Assembly (NCBI GenBank): GCA_027619995.1
Contig: JAQCGR010000007.1
Span: 1 to 33,502 of the forward strand
Reading direction: 5' to 3'
Length of the DNA: 33,502 nt
DNA from: Pseudomonadota bacterium
GTDB lineage: Bacteria; Pseudomonadota; Alphaproteobacteria; CADEGL01
Of this stretch, positions 19,619 through 29,388 are shown piece by piece. Numbering within the stretch: position 1 is the first letter of the stretch; every line of letters starts with the position of its first letter. The position numbers were made by a program, and so were the translations under genes. The notes under the pieces were generated by a model. The model had not been told where the DNA came from, made no database searches, and saw nothing but the letters and a program-made list of their open reading frames with translations.

Positions 19619-20662
19619 TCACCCGCCCGCGACCACCTCGGCCAGGGTCGCGGCCGCCTCTTCCACCGCCGCGCGGTCCGCGTCCAGATGGGTCAGCGCG
19701 CGCATGACCGTCGGGCCGAACACGCCGATCCGGACGCCCTTGGCGACAAGCCCGTCGTGAATCTCCTTGGCGCTGCGGCCGGTTCCCGCGACATCGATGA
19801 AGACGATGTTGGTCTGGATCTGGTCCATGTCGATGCCGATCCCCGGCACCTCGGCCAGGGCCGCGCCCAGGGCGCGCGCATTGGCATGGTCCTCGGCCAG
19901 GCGCTCGATGTTGTTCTCCAGCGCATAGAGCCCCGCAGCCGCGATAATTCCCGACTGGCGCATCGCGCCGCCGAACTGATGCTTGAAGCGCCAGGCCCGT
20001 TCGATGAAATCGCCCGGGCCGGCCAAAACCGCGCCGACCGGCGCGCCCAGCCCCTTGGTGAAATCGAGCCAGACCGTATCGACCGCTTTCGTGTGCTCGG
20101 TCGCGGGCAGGCCGCTGGCGACGACCGCGTTCATCAGCCGCGCGCCGTCCATATGGACCGCCATCCCGTGCTCCCGCGCGACCGCCGCCACGGCGGCGAT
20201 CCGCTCAAGCGTCCAGACCCGGCCACCGCCCCACATGGTCGTCTGCTCGACATGCAACAGGCGCGAGGTCGGATGGTGGTGGCGATAGCCGCGCACGGCG
20301 TCCCTCACCTGTTCGGGCGTATAGATGCCGTTCTCGCCCTCCAGGGTGCGGCTCATCACGCCGTTCAGCGCCGCCGGGCCGCCGGCTTCCCAATGCAGGG
20401 TATGGGCGGTCTTGTCGAGGATCACCTCGTCGCCCGGCTCGCAATGGACGCGGTAGGCGATGGCGTTGCACATGGTGCCCGAGGGCAGGAAGACGGCCTG
20501 TTCCTTGCCCAGCATCTCGGCCGCCAGTTCCTGCAGCCGATTGGTCGTCGGATCCTCCTTGGCCTGCTCGTTGCCGACCTCCGCCTCGTAGATAGCCCTG
20601 CGCATCCCCTCCGAGGGACGGGTGACGGTGTCGCTGTACAGATCAATGCGGATATCGGGCAT
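19619..20662 (-). CDS. ltaE: Low-specificity L-threonine aldolase (PLP enzyme)
   Basis: This fold-type I pyridoxal phosphate enzyme cleaves L-threonine/L-allo-threonine to glycine and acetaldehyde. The 347-residue protein starts DLYSDTVTRPSEGMRRA, with EVGNEQAKEDPTTNRLQ and FLPSGTMCNAIA; HMDGARLMNAVVASG binds the cofactor, and the Schiff-base lysine is Lys203 in DFTKGLGAPVGAVL. The ATG is preceded by GAGG at good spacing. It sits between eno and the ftsB-like gene, which are neighbours in many relatives, so it may be an insertion into that order. The 153-bp space after it contains an AT-rich patch and a 7-bp inverted repeat (GAGTCCC 19544-19550 / GGGACTC 19576-19582). Confidence 0.93.
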   Translation of the reverse strand: MPDIRIDLYSDTVTRPSEGMRRAIYEAEVGNEQAKEDPTTNRLQELAAEMLGKEQAVFLPSGTMCNAIAYRVHCEPGDEVILDKTAHTLHWEAGGPAALNGVMSRTLEGENGIYTPEQVRDAVRGYRHHHPTSRLLHVEQTTMWGGGRVWTLERIAAVAAVAREHGMAVHMDGARLMNAVVASGLPATEHTKAVDTVWLDFTKGLGAPVGAVLAGPGDFIERAWRFKHQFGGAMRQSGIIAAAGLYALENNIERLAEDHANARALGAALAEVPGIGIDMDQIQTNIVFIDVAGTGRSAKEIHDGLVAKGVRIGVFGPTVMRALTHLDADRAAVEEAAATLAEVVAGG

Positions 20663-20734
20663 GGCAGCCTCGTTGGCAGTGGTTATACGGATCTAACGGT
20701 TAAAATGGTCGATATAAGGAAAAGCCGTGCCACA

Positions 20735-20817
20735 CCCCACCTCACCCTCCCAAGCCTTCGGCGCGGGTCCCTCCCTCTCCCCCCCCAGGGGGAGGAGAGG
20801 GCCGGGGTGAGGTGGGG
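20735..20817. repeat. Long palindromic repeat between eno and ltaE
   Basis: A perfect 13-bp outer inverted repeat (CCCCACCTCACCC at 20735-20747 and its complement at 20805-20817) encloses an inner stem, CCCTCTCC (20773-20780) with GGAGAGGG (20794-20801), capped by C- and G-runs. This two-tier shape resembles a well-known class of dispersed intergenic palindromes in GC-rich proteobacteria. It lies 32 bp after the eno stop on eno's transcribed strand and could stabilise or end the eno message. Confidence 0.7.
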
Positions 20818-20848
20818 AGGGCACGCCCCCCCTCGAACGGGTTGGGAG

Positions 20849-22180
<1,332 letters not shown>

Positions 22181-22294
22181 TCATCGCCACTGGCGTAATC
22201 AATACAAGTCGCCGGTCGCTTGATCCCTGCCCTCGCCTGGGCCACCATGCCGGGTATGTAATTCCACATAATGGATGTAAATTATCCTGATATT

Positions 22295-22307
22295 GGTATA
22301 ATATACC
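22295..22307 (+). promoter_or_regulatory. Extended -10 promoter with overlapping palindrome (putative operator)
   Basis: TGGTATAAT at 22294-22302 fits an extended -10 element (TGnTATAAT), in an AT-rich stretch 70-80 bp before the XRE gene on the plus strand. No good -35 is seen, as is usual for extended -10 promoters. A perfect palindrome, GGTATA-A-TATACC (22295-22307), covers the -10. This arrangement would suit autorepression by the XRE protein. Confidence 0.45.
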
Positions 22308-22374
22308 CATTTATGATGAAAACAAAACTAAAATTTACCCACCTCCCGCGTCCCTGTTTGGGCAAGGGCAGCCC

Positions 22375-22605
22375 ATGACGCCGAGCCAATGCAAGATGGC
22401 GCGCAGCGCCCTGGGATGGAGTCTGCGCAATGCGGCCGACAAAGCCGGAATCGGCATCAACACCCTGGTGCGGATCGAAAAAAACGCGGATGTCCGGGTC
22501 AGCACGATCCGCAAGTTGCGAACCGCCTTCGAAGCCGCGGGCATTGCCTTCCTGGCCGATGACGGCCGGGGCTGCGGCATTCGCTATGGTTTGGACCGGG
22601 ATTAG
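22375..22605 (+). CDS. Small XRE-family helix-turn-helix transcriptional regulator
   Basis: This 76-residue protein is almost entirely one Cro/CI-type helix-turn-helix domain: MTPSQCKMARSALGWSLRNA, then AADKAGIGINTLVRIEK, VRVSTIRKLRTAFEAAGI and a short basic/Gly tail. Similar one-domain regulators are common in alphaproteobacteria, often as orphans or antitoxin-like proteins, but no toxin gene is adjacent. An AAGGGC site precedes the ATG. It is on the plus strand within an otherwise minus-strand stretch, divergent from eno and convergent with the methyltransferase. The upstream 242 bp includes an AT-rich patch with an overlapping palindrome, a likely site for autoregulation. Confidence 0.85.
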   Translation: MTPSQCKMARSALGWSLRNAADKAGIGINTLVRIEKNADVRVSTIRKLRTAFEAAGIAFLADDGRGCGIRYGLDRD

Positions 22606-22640
22606 TCAGCCGGCCACCAGCCACCCTTTTTAGGCGCCGG

Positions 22641-23453
22641 TCAGCCGCTCGCCAGAACGACGTGACCCCGGATTTTCCCGGCAACCGGCCCCTCGCCATG
22701 GGCCGCCGCGATCGCCGCGGCCGCGCGGTCGGTCGTGCGCTCCAATCCTTCCGGATCGCGCGCCTCTATCTCGTTGCGCAGCGGCGTGCCCTGGCAGAAT
22801 GCGATGGCCGGGATGCGAGGGTCCGAGGCGCTGCTGGTTTCCTCGATCGTCGCGATGTTGACGGCGGAAAATCCGGCTTGGCGCAGGTCCGCTTCGATCT
22901 GTCCAACATCGTGATAGCCGTGCGGTGTCCGGGCCATGAAACGGGGCGGATCGTCGGGAAAGACCGTGCCGGCGGCCTCGGTCACGATCCGCGCGAAATC
23001 GTTGTGTTCAATGCCGTCCCAGGTGTTGAACAGGAACCGCCCGCCCGGCTTGAGGACGCGCCGTGCCTCGCGATAGCCGGCGACCCGATCGGGAAAGAAC
23101 ATCACGCCGAATTGGCAGCAGACCGCGTCGAAACTGGCGTCCCCGAACGGCAGGTCGAGGGCGTCCGCCTGCCGCCACTCGATGCGCGCGTCGGGCGCCT
23201 GCCGGCTCCTCGCGCGATCCAACATGGGCGGGTTGAGGTCGCTGACGACATAGCGCGCATGCTCCCCGAGCAGCGACGCCAGGGCACGTGTCACTGCGCC
23301 GCTGCCCGCCGCCGTCTCCAAGACATGCTCGGGCTTCGCCGCCGCGACCCGGCGAGCCAGATCGGACGCGAAACTTTCGAAGATGAGCGGGACGAGATAG
23401 CTATCGTAGATTTCGGGGACCGACCCCGCGAAAACCTTGTCGCTCTCCGCCAT
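22641..23453 (-). CDS. Class I SAM-dependent methyltransferase, substrate unknown
   Basis: This 270-residue protein has a class I methyltransferase fold in its first two thirds. The SAM-binding motif I is VLETAAGSGAVTRALA (about residues 43-58). It is followed by SDLNPPMLDRAR, the acidic motif EWRQADALDLPFGDASFDAV and LKPGGRFLFNTWD. This pattern is that of UbiE/Methyltransf_11-type enzymes acting on small molecules, but the C-terminal third (GYHDVGQIEADLRQAGF) does not identify a substrate. A GGGAG site precedes the ATG. It lies 56 bp downstream of kdsA on the same strand and could be co-transcribed. It and the XRE gene separate kdsA from eno. Confidence 0.87.
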   Translation of the reverse strand: MAESDKVFAGSVPEIYDSYLVPLIFESFASDLARRVAAAKPEHVLETAAGSGAVTRALASLLGEHARYVVSDLNPPMLDRARSRQAPDARIEWRQADALDLPFGDASFDAVCCQFGVMFFPDRVAGYREARRVLKPGGRFLFNTWDGIEHNDFARIVTEAAGTVFPDDPPRFMARTPHGYHDVGQIEADLRQAGFSAVNIATIEETSSASDPRIPAIAFCQGTPLRNEIEARDPEGLERTTDRAAAAIAAAHGEGPVAGKIRGHVVLASG

Positions 23454-23509
23454 CGGCGCAACTCCCGTTCCAGCAAGGGTAAGCTAGGCCACGAGGCTTC
23501 GTCTCCGGC

Positions 23510-24352
23510 CTATATCTCCACCGGGTTCGCCTTCGCCACCCGGTCGAATTCCAGCAACGTATCCAACAAGTCTTCGAGCTGGTCCAGACGGACCATGTTG
23601 GGGCCGTCCGAGGGTGCGTTGTCCGGGTCCTGGTGGACCTCCATGAAGACCGCCGCCACGCCCACGGCCAGGGCCGCGCGGGCCAGGACCGGCACGAATT
23701 CGCGCTGGCCGCCGCTCTTGCCGCCCAGCCCGCCCGGCTGCTGCACCGAATGGGTCGCGTCGAACACCACGGGATGGCCGCTGCGCGCCAGGATCGGCAG
23801 GCTGCGCATGTCGGAGACCAGGGTGTTGTAGCCGAAACTGGCGCCGCGCTCGGTCACCAGGATGCCGGCCGCGCCCCCCGCCTCCAGCTTGGCGACGACA
23901 TTGGCCATGTCCCAGGGCGCGAGGAACTGGCCCTTCTTGACGTTGACGGTCTTGCCGGTCGCCGCGGCGGCCAGCAGCAGGTCGGTCTGGCGGCACAGGA
24001 AGGCCGGAATCTGGAGGATATCGACCGCCTGGGCGGCAATGGCGCATTGCTCCTCGGTATGCACATCGGTCAGGACCGGCAGGCCGGTCGCCTCACGCAG
24101 CGCGGCGAAGATCGGCAGCGCGTCCTCCAGCCCCATGCCGCGCGGGCTGTCGGCGCTGGTCCGGTTGGCCTTGTCGAAACTGGTCTTGTAGACGAGGCCG
24201 ATGCCGACCCGGTCCGCGATCTCCTTCAGCGCTCCGGCCATCTCGAAGGCATGGTCGCGCGATTCGAGAGCACAGGGCCCCGCGATCAGGGTGAAGGGCA
24301 GATCGTTGCCGAAGGCGACATCGCCGACCTGGACATGTTTCACGGCCGTCAT
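23510..24352 (-). CDS. kdsA: 3-deoxy-8-phosphooctulonate synthase (Kdo-8-P synthase)
   Basis: KdsA condenses PEP with arabinose 5-phosphate to make Kdo-8-phosphate for the lipopolysaccharide inner core. The 280-residue protein shows [48 protein letters not shown] and [11 protein letters not shown]. Cys27 in GPCALES, the His in DATHSV, the Glu in FMEVHQ and the Asp in PSDGPN match the metal ligands of the Aquifex-type enzyme. E. coli KdsA has Asn at the cysteine position, so this is predicted to be a metal-dependent (class II) form. It follows pyrG by 40 bp. Confidence 0.96.
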   Translation of the reverse strand: MTAVKHVQVGDVAFGNDLPFTLIAGPCALESRDHAFEMAGALKEIADRVGIGLVYKTSFDKANRTSADSPRGMGLEDALPIFAALREATGLPVLTDVHTEEQCAIAAQAVDILQIPAFLCRQTDLLLAAAATGKTVNVKKGQFLAPWDMANVVAKLEAGGAAGILVTERGASFGYNTLVSDMRSLPILARSGHPVVFDATHSVQQPGGLGGKSGGQREFVPVLARAALAVGVAAVFMEVHQDPDNAPSDGPNMVRLDQLEDLLDTLLEFDRVAKANPVEI

Positions 24353-24392
24353 GGCTTGGACATGGCTTGGGAACTTTCCGGTAGTGCCGCGC

Positions 24393-26018
24393 TCACACCA
24401 GCCGCGACTGAGTCACGGCCGCGCCGATAAAGGCGGTAAAGAGCGGATGCGGCTCGAAGGGCTTGGATTTGAGTTCGGGGTGGAACTGCACGCCGACGAA
24501 CCAGGGATGGCCCGGCAGTTCGATGATCTCGGGCAGGACGCCGTCCGGCGACATGCCGCTGAACCGCAGCCCCGCCTGCTCCAGCCGCTCGCGATAGTTG
24601 ATATTGACCTCGTAGCGGTGGCGATGGCGCTCGTCGATCGCCTCCTGGCCGTAGACCCGCCGCACCTCGCTGCCCTCGGCCAGTTTGCAGCCATAGGCGC
24701 CCAGGCGCATGGAACCGCCCAGATCGCTCTTCGAATCGCGGGTTTCGACCATATTGCCGCGCCGCCATTCGGTCAGCAGGCCGACCACCGGATCCTCGCA
24801 GGGCCCGAACTCGGTCGAGCCCGCGCCGGGCAGACCGGCCAGGTTGCGAGCCGCCTCGATCACCGCCATCTGCATGCCGAAGCAGATGCCGAAATAGGGC
24901 ACGCCGTGGGTCCGGGCGAAGGCCACCGCCTCGATCTTGCCTTCCGAACCGCGCTCGCCGAAACCGCCGGGAACGAGGATGCCGTTGACTCCCTCGAGGC
25001 GGCTCACCGCATCCTCGGTCTCGAAGATCTCGGATTCGATCCAGTTCAGATTGACCCGCACATTGTTGGCGATGCCGCCATGGGTCAGGGCTTCGGCCAG
25101 GGATTTGTATGAATCTAGGAGATGGGTGTATTTGCCAACCACGGCGATCGTCACCTCGCCATCCGGCTCCAGCACCCGGCTGACGATATTTTCCCAACCG
25201 GACAGATTTGGCGCCGGCCCCTCGATGCCGAAATAGCGGCAGACCTCGGTGTCGAAGCCTTCCTCGTGATAGCGGACCGGCACCTGATAGATCGTCGTGG
25301 CATCAAGGGCCGAGATCACCCGCTCCTCGCGGATGTTGCAGAACAGCGCGATCTTGCGCTTGGCCGAGGCGGGGATTTCCTGCTCGGCCCGGCACAGCAG
25401 CATGTCGGGCTGGATGCCGACGCTCAGCAACTCGCTCACGGAATGCTGGGTCGGCTTGGTCTTCAGCTCGCCCGCGCTGGCGATATAGGGCAGCAGGGTC
25501 AGGTGGACATAGAGGCAGCGTTCGCGCCCCAGCTCGTAGCCGAGCTGCCGGATCGCCTCGAGGAAGGGCAGGCTTTCGATATCGCCGACCGTGCCACCGA
25601 TCTCGCAGAGCACGAAATCCGCGCCGTCCGTGTCGCGCTGGATGACCCGCATGATTTCGTCGGTGACATGGGGAATGACCTGGACCGTCGCGCCCAGATA
25701 GTCGCCCCGCCGTTCCCGCGAGAGCACGCTGGAATAGACCTGGCCCGCGCTCACGCTGTCCGAACGGCGCGAGGGTACGCCCGTGTAACGTTCGTAATGG
25801 CCGAGGTCGAGATCCGTCTCCGCCCCGTCATCGGTGACGTAGACCTCGCCATGCTGATAGGGGCTCATGGTCCCGGGATCGACATTCAGATAGGGATCGA
25901 ACTTGCGCAGGCGGACCTTGAATCCGCGCGCCTGCAACAGCGCGCCGAGGGCCGCCGTCGCCAAACCCTTACCGAGTGAGGAAGCCACGCCGCCGGTGAT
26001 GAAGATAAACCGCGTCAT
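24393..26018 (-). CDS. pyrG: CTP synthase
   Basis: CTP synthase aminates UTP to CTP using glutamine and ATP. The 541-residue protein has the N-terminal synthetase domain ([36 protein letters not shown]) and a C-terminal class I glutamine amidotransferase domain with nucleophile Cys379 in YFGICFGMQ and the His-Glu dyad in [11 protein letters not shown]. Length and nucleophile position match the family. CTP is also needed by the IspD half of IspDF and for CMP-Kdo synthesis. It lies after secG, with a strong hairpin terminator between. Confidence 0.97.
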   Translation of the reverse strand: MTRFIFITGGVASSLGKGLATAALGALLQARGFKVRLRKFDPYLNVDPGTMSPYQHGEVYVTDDGAETDLDLGHYERYTGVPSRRSDSVSAGQVYSSVLSRERRGDYLGATVQVIPHVTDEIMRVIQRDTDGADFVLCEIGGTVGDIESLPFLEAIRQLGYELGRERCLYVHLTLLPYIASAGELKTKPTQHSVSELLSVGIQPDMLLCRAEQEIPASAKRKIALFCNIREERVISALDATTIYQVPVRYHEEGFDTEVCRYFGIEGPAPNLSGWENIVSRVLEPDGEVTIAVVGKYTHLLDSYKSLAEALTHGGIANNVRVNLNWIESEIFETEDAVSRLEGVNGILVPGGFGERGSEGKIEAVAFARTHGVPYFGICFGMQMAVIEAARNLAGLPGAGSTEFGPCEDPVVGLLTEWRRGNMVETRDSKSDLGGSMRLGAYGCKLAEGSEVRRVYGQEAIDERHRHRYEVNINYRERLEQAGLRFSGMSPDGVLPEIIELPGHPWFVGVQFHPELKSKPFEPHPLFTAFIGAAVTQSRLV

Positions 26019-26057
26019 GGACCTACAGTGTAACGACAGGCACCCTCGGCCCCAAGC

Positions 26058-26096
26058 AAAAGAGGCGGCAGATTGCCGCCTCCGGTGATTTTTTTT
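26058..26096. terminator. Bidirectional intrinsic terminator between secG and pyrG
   Basis: A perfect 9-bp stem (GAGGCGGCA 26062-26070, TGCCGCCTC 26074-26082) with a 3-base loop is flanked by AAAA on the left and an 8-base T-run at 26089-26096 on the right. Read on the minus strand it gives hairpin plus TTTT after secG; on the plus strand, a hairpin plus a T-run 6 bases further on. The minus direction is relevant to secG and tpiA. It suggests that pyrG has its own promoter in the ~40 bp left before its ATG, or depends on read-through. Confidence 0.75.
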
Positions 26097-26126
26097 GCAA
26101 TTGCTCCGGCCGGACCCACCTGAGGA

Positions 26127-26444
26127 TCAACGGACAGGGGCGCTGGGCGAGGACGGAACGCCCTCTTCCTGGGCCGGCGCGGGCATATCGACAATCGATG
26201 CCGGCTCGTCCGATGACCCGGCCAGGATCGCCAGGATCAGACTGGTCGCGAAGAAACAGGCGGCCAGCGCGGCCGTTGCCCGGGTCAGGATGCTGGCGGC
26301 GCTGCGGCCGGTCACGAAGCCCGACATGCCGCCGCCGCCGCCACCGCCCATGCCGAGCGCGCCGCCCTCGCTGCGCTGGAGCAGGACGACCGCGACCAGT
26401 GCGACCGCGATGATCAGGTGGATGACGACGATGACGATTTCCAT
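26127..26444 (-). CDS. secG: Preprotein translocase subunit SecG
   Basis: SecG is the small accessory membrane subunit of SecYEG. The 105-residue protein has two transmembrane helices (VIVVIHLIIAVALVAVVLLQ at the N-terminus and TAALAACFFATSLILAILAG around residues 57-76). They are joined by the diagnostic loop LLQRSEGGALGMGGGGGGGM followed by RSAASILTRATA. The tail is Pro/Ala-rich and acidic. The seven-glycine run is encoded by a short GCC-type triplet repeat and could vary by slippage. It sits 77 bp after tpiA, a common alphaproteobacterial pair. Confidence 0.95.
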   Translation of the reverse strand: MEIVIVVIHLIIAVALVAVVLLQRSEGGALGMGGGGGGGMSGFVTGRSAASILTRATAALAACFFATSLILAILAGSSDEPASIVDMPAPAQEEGVPSSPSAPVR

Positions 26445-26521
26445 GACGAATCCGCTTTGCCGGGCCGAGTCCGGGATATGGCTCTTCGGCGGCGCTTTTT
26501 AACCCCTGCTCGCCGTCGCCG

Positions 26522-27281
26522 CTAGTGGCAACTGCCCGCGATGGTCCAGAATTCCTCGATCTTGAGGCTCGCGCCGCCGACCAGGGCGCCGTCGACATTC
26601 GCCAGCGCCATCAGATTTTCCGCGTTGCCGGCATTGACCGAGCCGCCATAGAGCAGCCGAACGGCGGCGAAATCCGCCCCCCGCGCCGCCAGCAGATCGC
26701 GCAGATGGCCATGCACTTCGGCCACCTGTTCCTCGGTCGCCGTGCGCCCGGTGCCGATCGCCCAGATCGGCTCATAGGCGATCACCAGCCGCCCGGGCAG
26801 AGCGCACTGAGTCGGCCAGTTGCGCCTCGACCACCGCCAGGGTGCGCCCGGCATCGCGCTCCGCCAGGGTTTCTCCCAGACAGACGATGACGATCAGGCC
26901 CTGGCTCTGGGCGGCGGCCAGCTTCCCGGCCACCTGGGCGCTGGTCTCGCCGTGGTCGCCCCGTCTTTCGGAATGGCCGAGGATGACATGGGAACAGCCG
27001 ATCTCCGCCAGCATCGCCGCGCTGATATCCCCGGTATGGGCCCCCGCCTCCGCGCTGTGGCAGTCCTGCGCGCCCAAACCGATTGCACTCCCGATTGCGC
27101 TGGCCCGCAGAATTTCCGCCAGCGGCGCCAGCAGGGTCGCCGGCGGGCACAGAACGATCTCCGCGCGCGGCGCGCCCTCGCGTTCGACTAGGCCCAGCAG
27201 ATCGCGCGCCCGGTCGGGGCCGTCGGCGAGCAATCCGTTCATCTTCCAATTGCCCGCGACGAGGGGGCGAAGCTCGGCCAT
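26522..27281 (-). pseudogene. tpiA: Triosephosphate isomerase with a +1 frameshift
   Basis: Triosephosphate isomerase interconverts dihydroxyacetone phosphate and glyceraldehyde 3-phosphate. The N-terminal part runs from ATG 27279-27281 (MAELRPLVAGNWKMNG, lysine motif; ILGHSERRGDHGET, catalytic histidine) and reaches a TGA at 26772-26774. The C-terminal part continues in the next frame: [16 protein letters not shown] with the catalytic glutamate, then [15 protein letters not shown] and [10 protein letters not shown]. Together they span 760 bases, which is 253 codons plus one base, so a single extra base within roughly 26785-26815 explains the break. The repaired protein would be 252 residues, normal for the family, with all catalytic residues kept. 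The cause could be a sequencing error or a real mutation. Confidence 0.9.
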
Positions 27282-27484
27282 GCGGAACCTCGAACTAGCT
27301 GGGGACTGGGCCTGAATCGGCGCGCCGGATTCTCTAACACAGCGTCTCGGAGGCGCCAACTTGCCCGGCGCGGATTCCGCACCAAATCCGTGTTGCCCCT
27401 GCTCGGGCCGCGCCTCTATGATGCGCCGCACTCGGCGGGCCGGTCGATCCGTCGAAAATTCAAAGGGTTACGGGGTGTCCCGCC

Positions 27485-29377
27485 ATGATGCAGACGATGC
27501 GCAAATATGCCAAGGGCGCGATGGCGGTGGTCCTCTTTGGCCTCCTCATCATCAGCTTCGCGATCTGGGGCATCGGCGACATCTTCCGCAGCGGCTCGGG
27601 CGATCCCGAAGTCGCCACGGTCGGCGAAACCCAAATCACCGTGCGCGAGTTCAATGACGAGCTGCAGCGCGAGTTGCGCCGTCTCGAATCCGTCTTCGGC
27701 CGCCGTCTCGATCCGGCCCAGGCGCGCGAATTCGGCATCGTCGAGCAGGTTATCTCGGGCATGGTCAGCCGGGCGCTGATCGACCGCGCGGCGCTGGACC
27801 TCTCGCTGACCGCCGGCGAGGGACTCATCCAGAAGACCATCTTCGCCAATCCCGCCTTCGCCGGACCGGGCGGCCAGTTCGACCGCGATGCCTTCCAGCG
27901 CCGCCTCTACAATCTGGGGTTGAGCGAGGCGGGCTACGTCGCGGCGGTTCGCGGCGCGATCATGCGGGACCAGCTGACCGGCTCCCTGACCGCCGGGGCC
28001 GTGACCCCCCGCCTGCTGCTCGACGATGTCTATGGCTATCGGCGCGAGCGCCGGGGCGGCACCGTGGTCACGGTCGAGGCCGATACGATGACCGGCATTC
28101 CCGCGCCGACCGAGGCGGAACTCGCCGCCTTCCACACCGAAAACGCCGCCCTCTTCATGGCCCCGGACCTGCGCGCCGTCACCGCCATCGTCCTCTCCGC
28201 CGACGAGGTCGCCAAGTCGATCTCGGTGTCCGAGGAGGAAATCCGCGCCGCCTATGACGACCGGACCTCGGATTTCAGGACCCCCGAGCGGCGGCGCTTC
28301 GAACAATTGCTGTTCCTCGACGAAGCAACCGCGACCAAGGCCGCCGAGATGCTGGCCCAGGGCCGGCCCTTCGCCGATATCGGCACGGAACTCGCGGGCG
28401 GCCCGCCGGTTCCCCTCGGCCCGATGACCCGCGCCGAACTGGCCGCCCAGGCGCCCGACCTGGCCGAGGCCGGTTTTGCCCTCGCGGCCGACGCGACCTC
28501 CGCCCCCCTCCGTTCCGCCCTCGGCTGGCATATCCTGCGCGCCGTCGAGATCGATCCGGAAGTCGTGCAGCCCTATGAGACGGTGAAGGACCGGATCGCC
28601 AGGGAAATCGCGCGCGAACGCGCGATCGAGGAGATCTTCGAGATTTCCAACAGCGTCGACGACACTCTGGCCGGTGGCGCCACGCTCGAGGAAGCCGCGC
28701 GCGGCCTCGCCCTGCCCCTGCGGACCATCCCGGCCATCGACACGGCCGGGCGCGACGCGGATGGCCAAGCGATCGCCGACCTGCCCCAGGAGAACGGTGA
28801 ATTCACCGGCACCGTCTTCGACACGGCGCCCGGCCAGCAGAGTCTGATGATCGAAGTCGGCCTCGATCGCTACTTCGTGCTGCGTGTCGACGGCGAAACC
28901 CCCGCGGCCCTGCGCCCGCTCGACACCGTGCACGATCAGGTCGAGGCCGCCTGGCGCACCCGCCAGCGGCAGGAGGCCGCGGAGAAGGCCGCCCAGGCCC
29001 TGCTCGACCAAGCCCGCGCCGGCGGCGATCTCGCCGCGCTGGCCGCCGAAAAGGGCTATGCCCTGCGCCAGATCGAGCCGACCGTGCGGACCGCCGACGA
29101 TCCCTCCGCCGGGGCAAACGAGCCGGTCACCGCGACCCTTTTCACCCTCGATCCGGGCCAGGCGGCGGTGACGCCGGCCGCCGGCGGCTATGCCGTCGTG
29201 CGTCTCGACACGGTAGAGGCCGCGGCCCCCGTGGCCGATGCCGAAACCTATGAGACCCTGCGCGGCCAGCTGCGCGACCAGATCGCCAACGACATCATGA
29301 GCCAGTTCACCCAGGCCGTCCGCCAGGACCACCCGGTCACGATCAATCAGGCGGCCATCGCGAACTTCATCCAATAG
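27485..29377 (+). CDS. ppiD: PpiD/SurA-like periplasmic peptidylprolyl isomerase (membrane-anchored)
   Basis: This 630-residue protein matches PpiD, an inner-membrane-anchored chaperone that assists proteins leaving the Sec translocon. It has a short cytoplasmic N-terminus (MMQTMRKYAKG), one transmembrane helix (AMAVVLFGLLIISFAIWGIG, residues ~12-31), a SurA_N-like domain (VATVGETQITVREFNDELQR onward, to about residue 190) and a degenerate parvulin domain (about 270-365, ending FALAADATSAPL-RSALGWHIL). A long helical C-terminal region follows. ATG 27485 and ATG 27488 are both possible starts after GGGGTG. It is divergent from tpiA and 11 bp before trpE, the usual alphaproteobacterial order. 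Confidence 0.9.
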   Translation: MMQTMRKYAKGAMAVVLFGLLIISFAIWGIGDIFRSGSGDPEVATVGETQITVREFNDELQRELRRLESVFGRRLDPAQAREFGIVEQVISGMVSRALIDRAALDLSLTAGEGLIQKTIFANPAFAGPGGQFDRDAFQRRLYNLGLSEAGYVAAVRGAIMRDQLTGSLTAGAVTPRLLLDDVYGYRRERRGGTVVTVEADTMTGIPAPTEAELAAFHTENAALFMAPDLRAVTAIVLSADEVAKSISVSEEEIRAAYDDRTSDFRTPERRRFEQLLFLDEATATKAAEMLAQGRPFADIGTELAGGPPVPLGPMTRAELAAQAPDLAEAGFALAADATSAPLRSALGWHILRAVEIDPEVVQPYETVKDRIAREIARERAIEEIFEISNSVDDTLAGGATLEEAARGLALPLRTIPAIDTAGRDADGQAIADLPQENGEFTGTVFDTAPGQQSLMIEVGLDRYFVLRVDGETPAALRPLDTVHDQVEAAWRTRQRQEAAEKAAQALLDQARAGGDLAALAAEKGYALRQIEPTVRTADDPSAGANEPVTATLFTLDPGQAAVTPAAGGYAVVRLDTVEAAAPVADAETYETLRGQLRDQIANDIMSQFTQAVRQDHPVTINQAAIANFIQ

Positions 29378-29388
29378 GGGCAAGTGCC

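Noticed and set aside
27416-29383. 655-codon minus-strand frame opposite ppiD
   Set aside because: Antisense shadow; the plus-strand frame has a membrane anchor, SurA_N and parvulin features.
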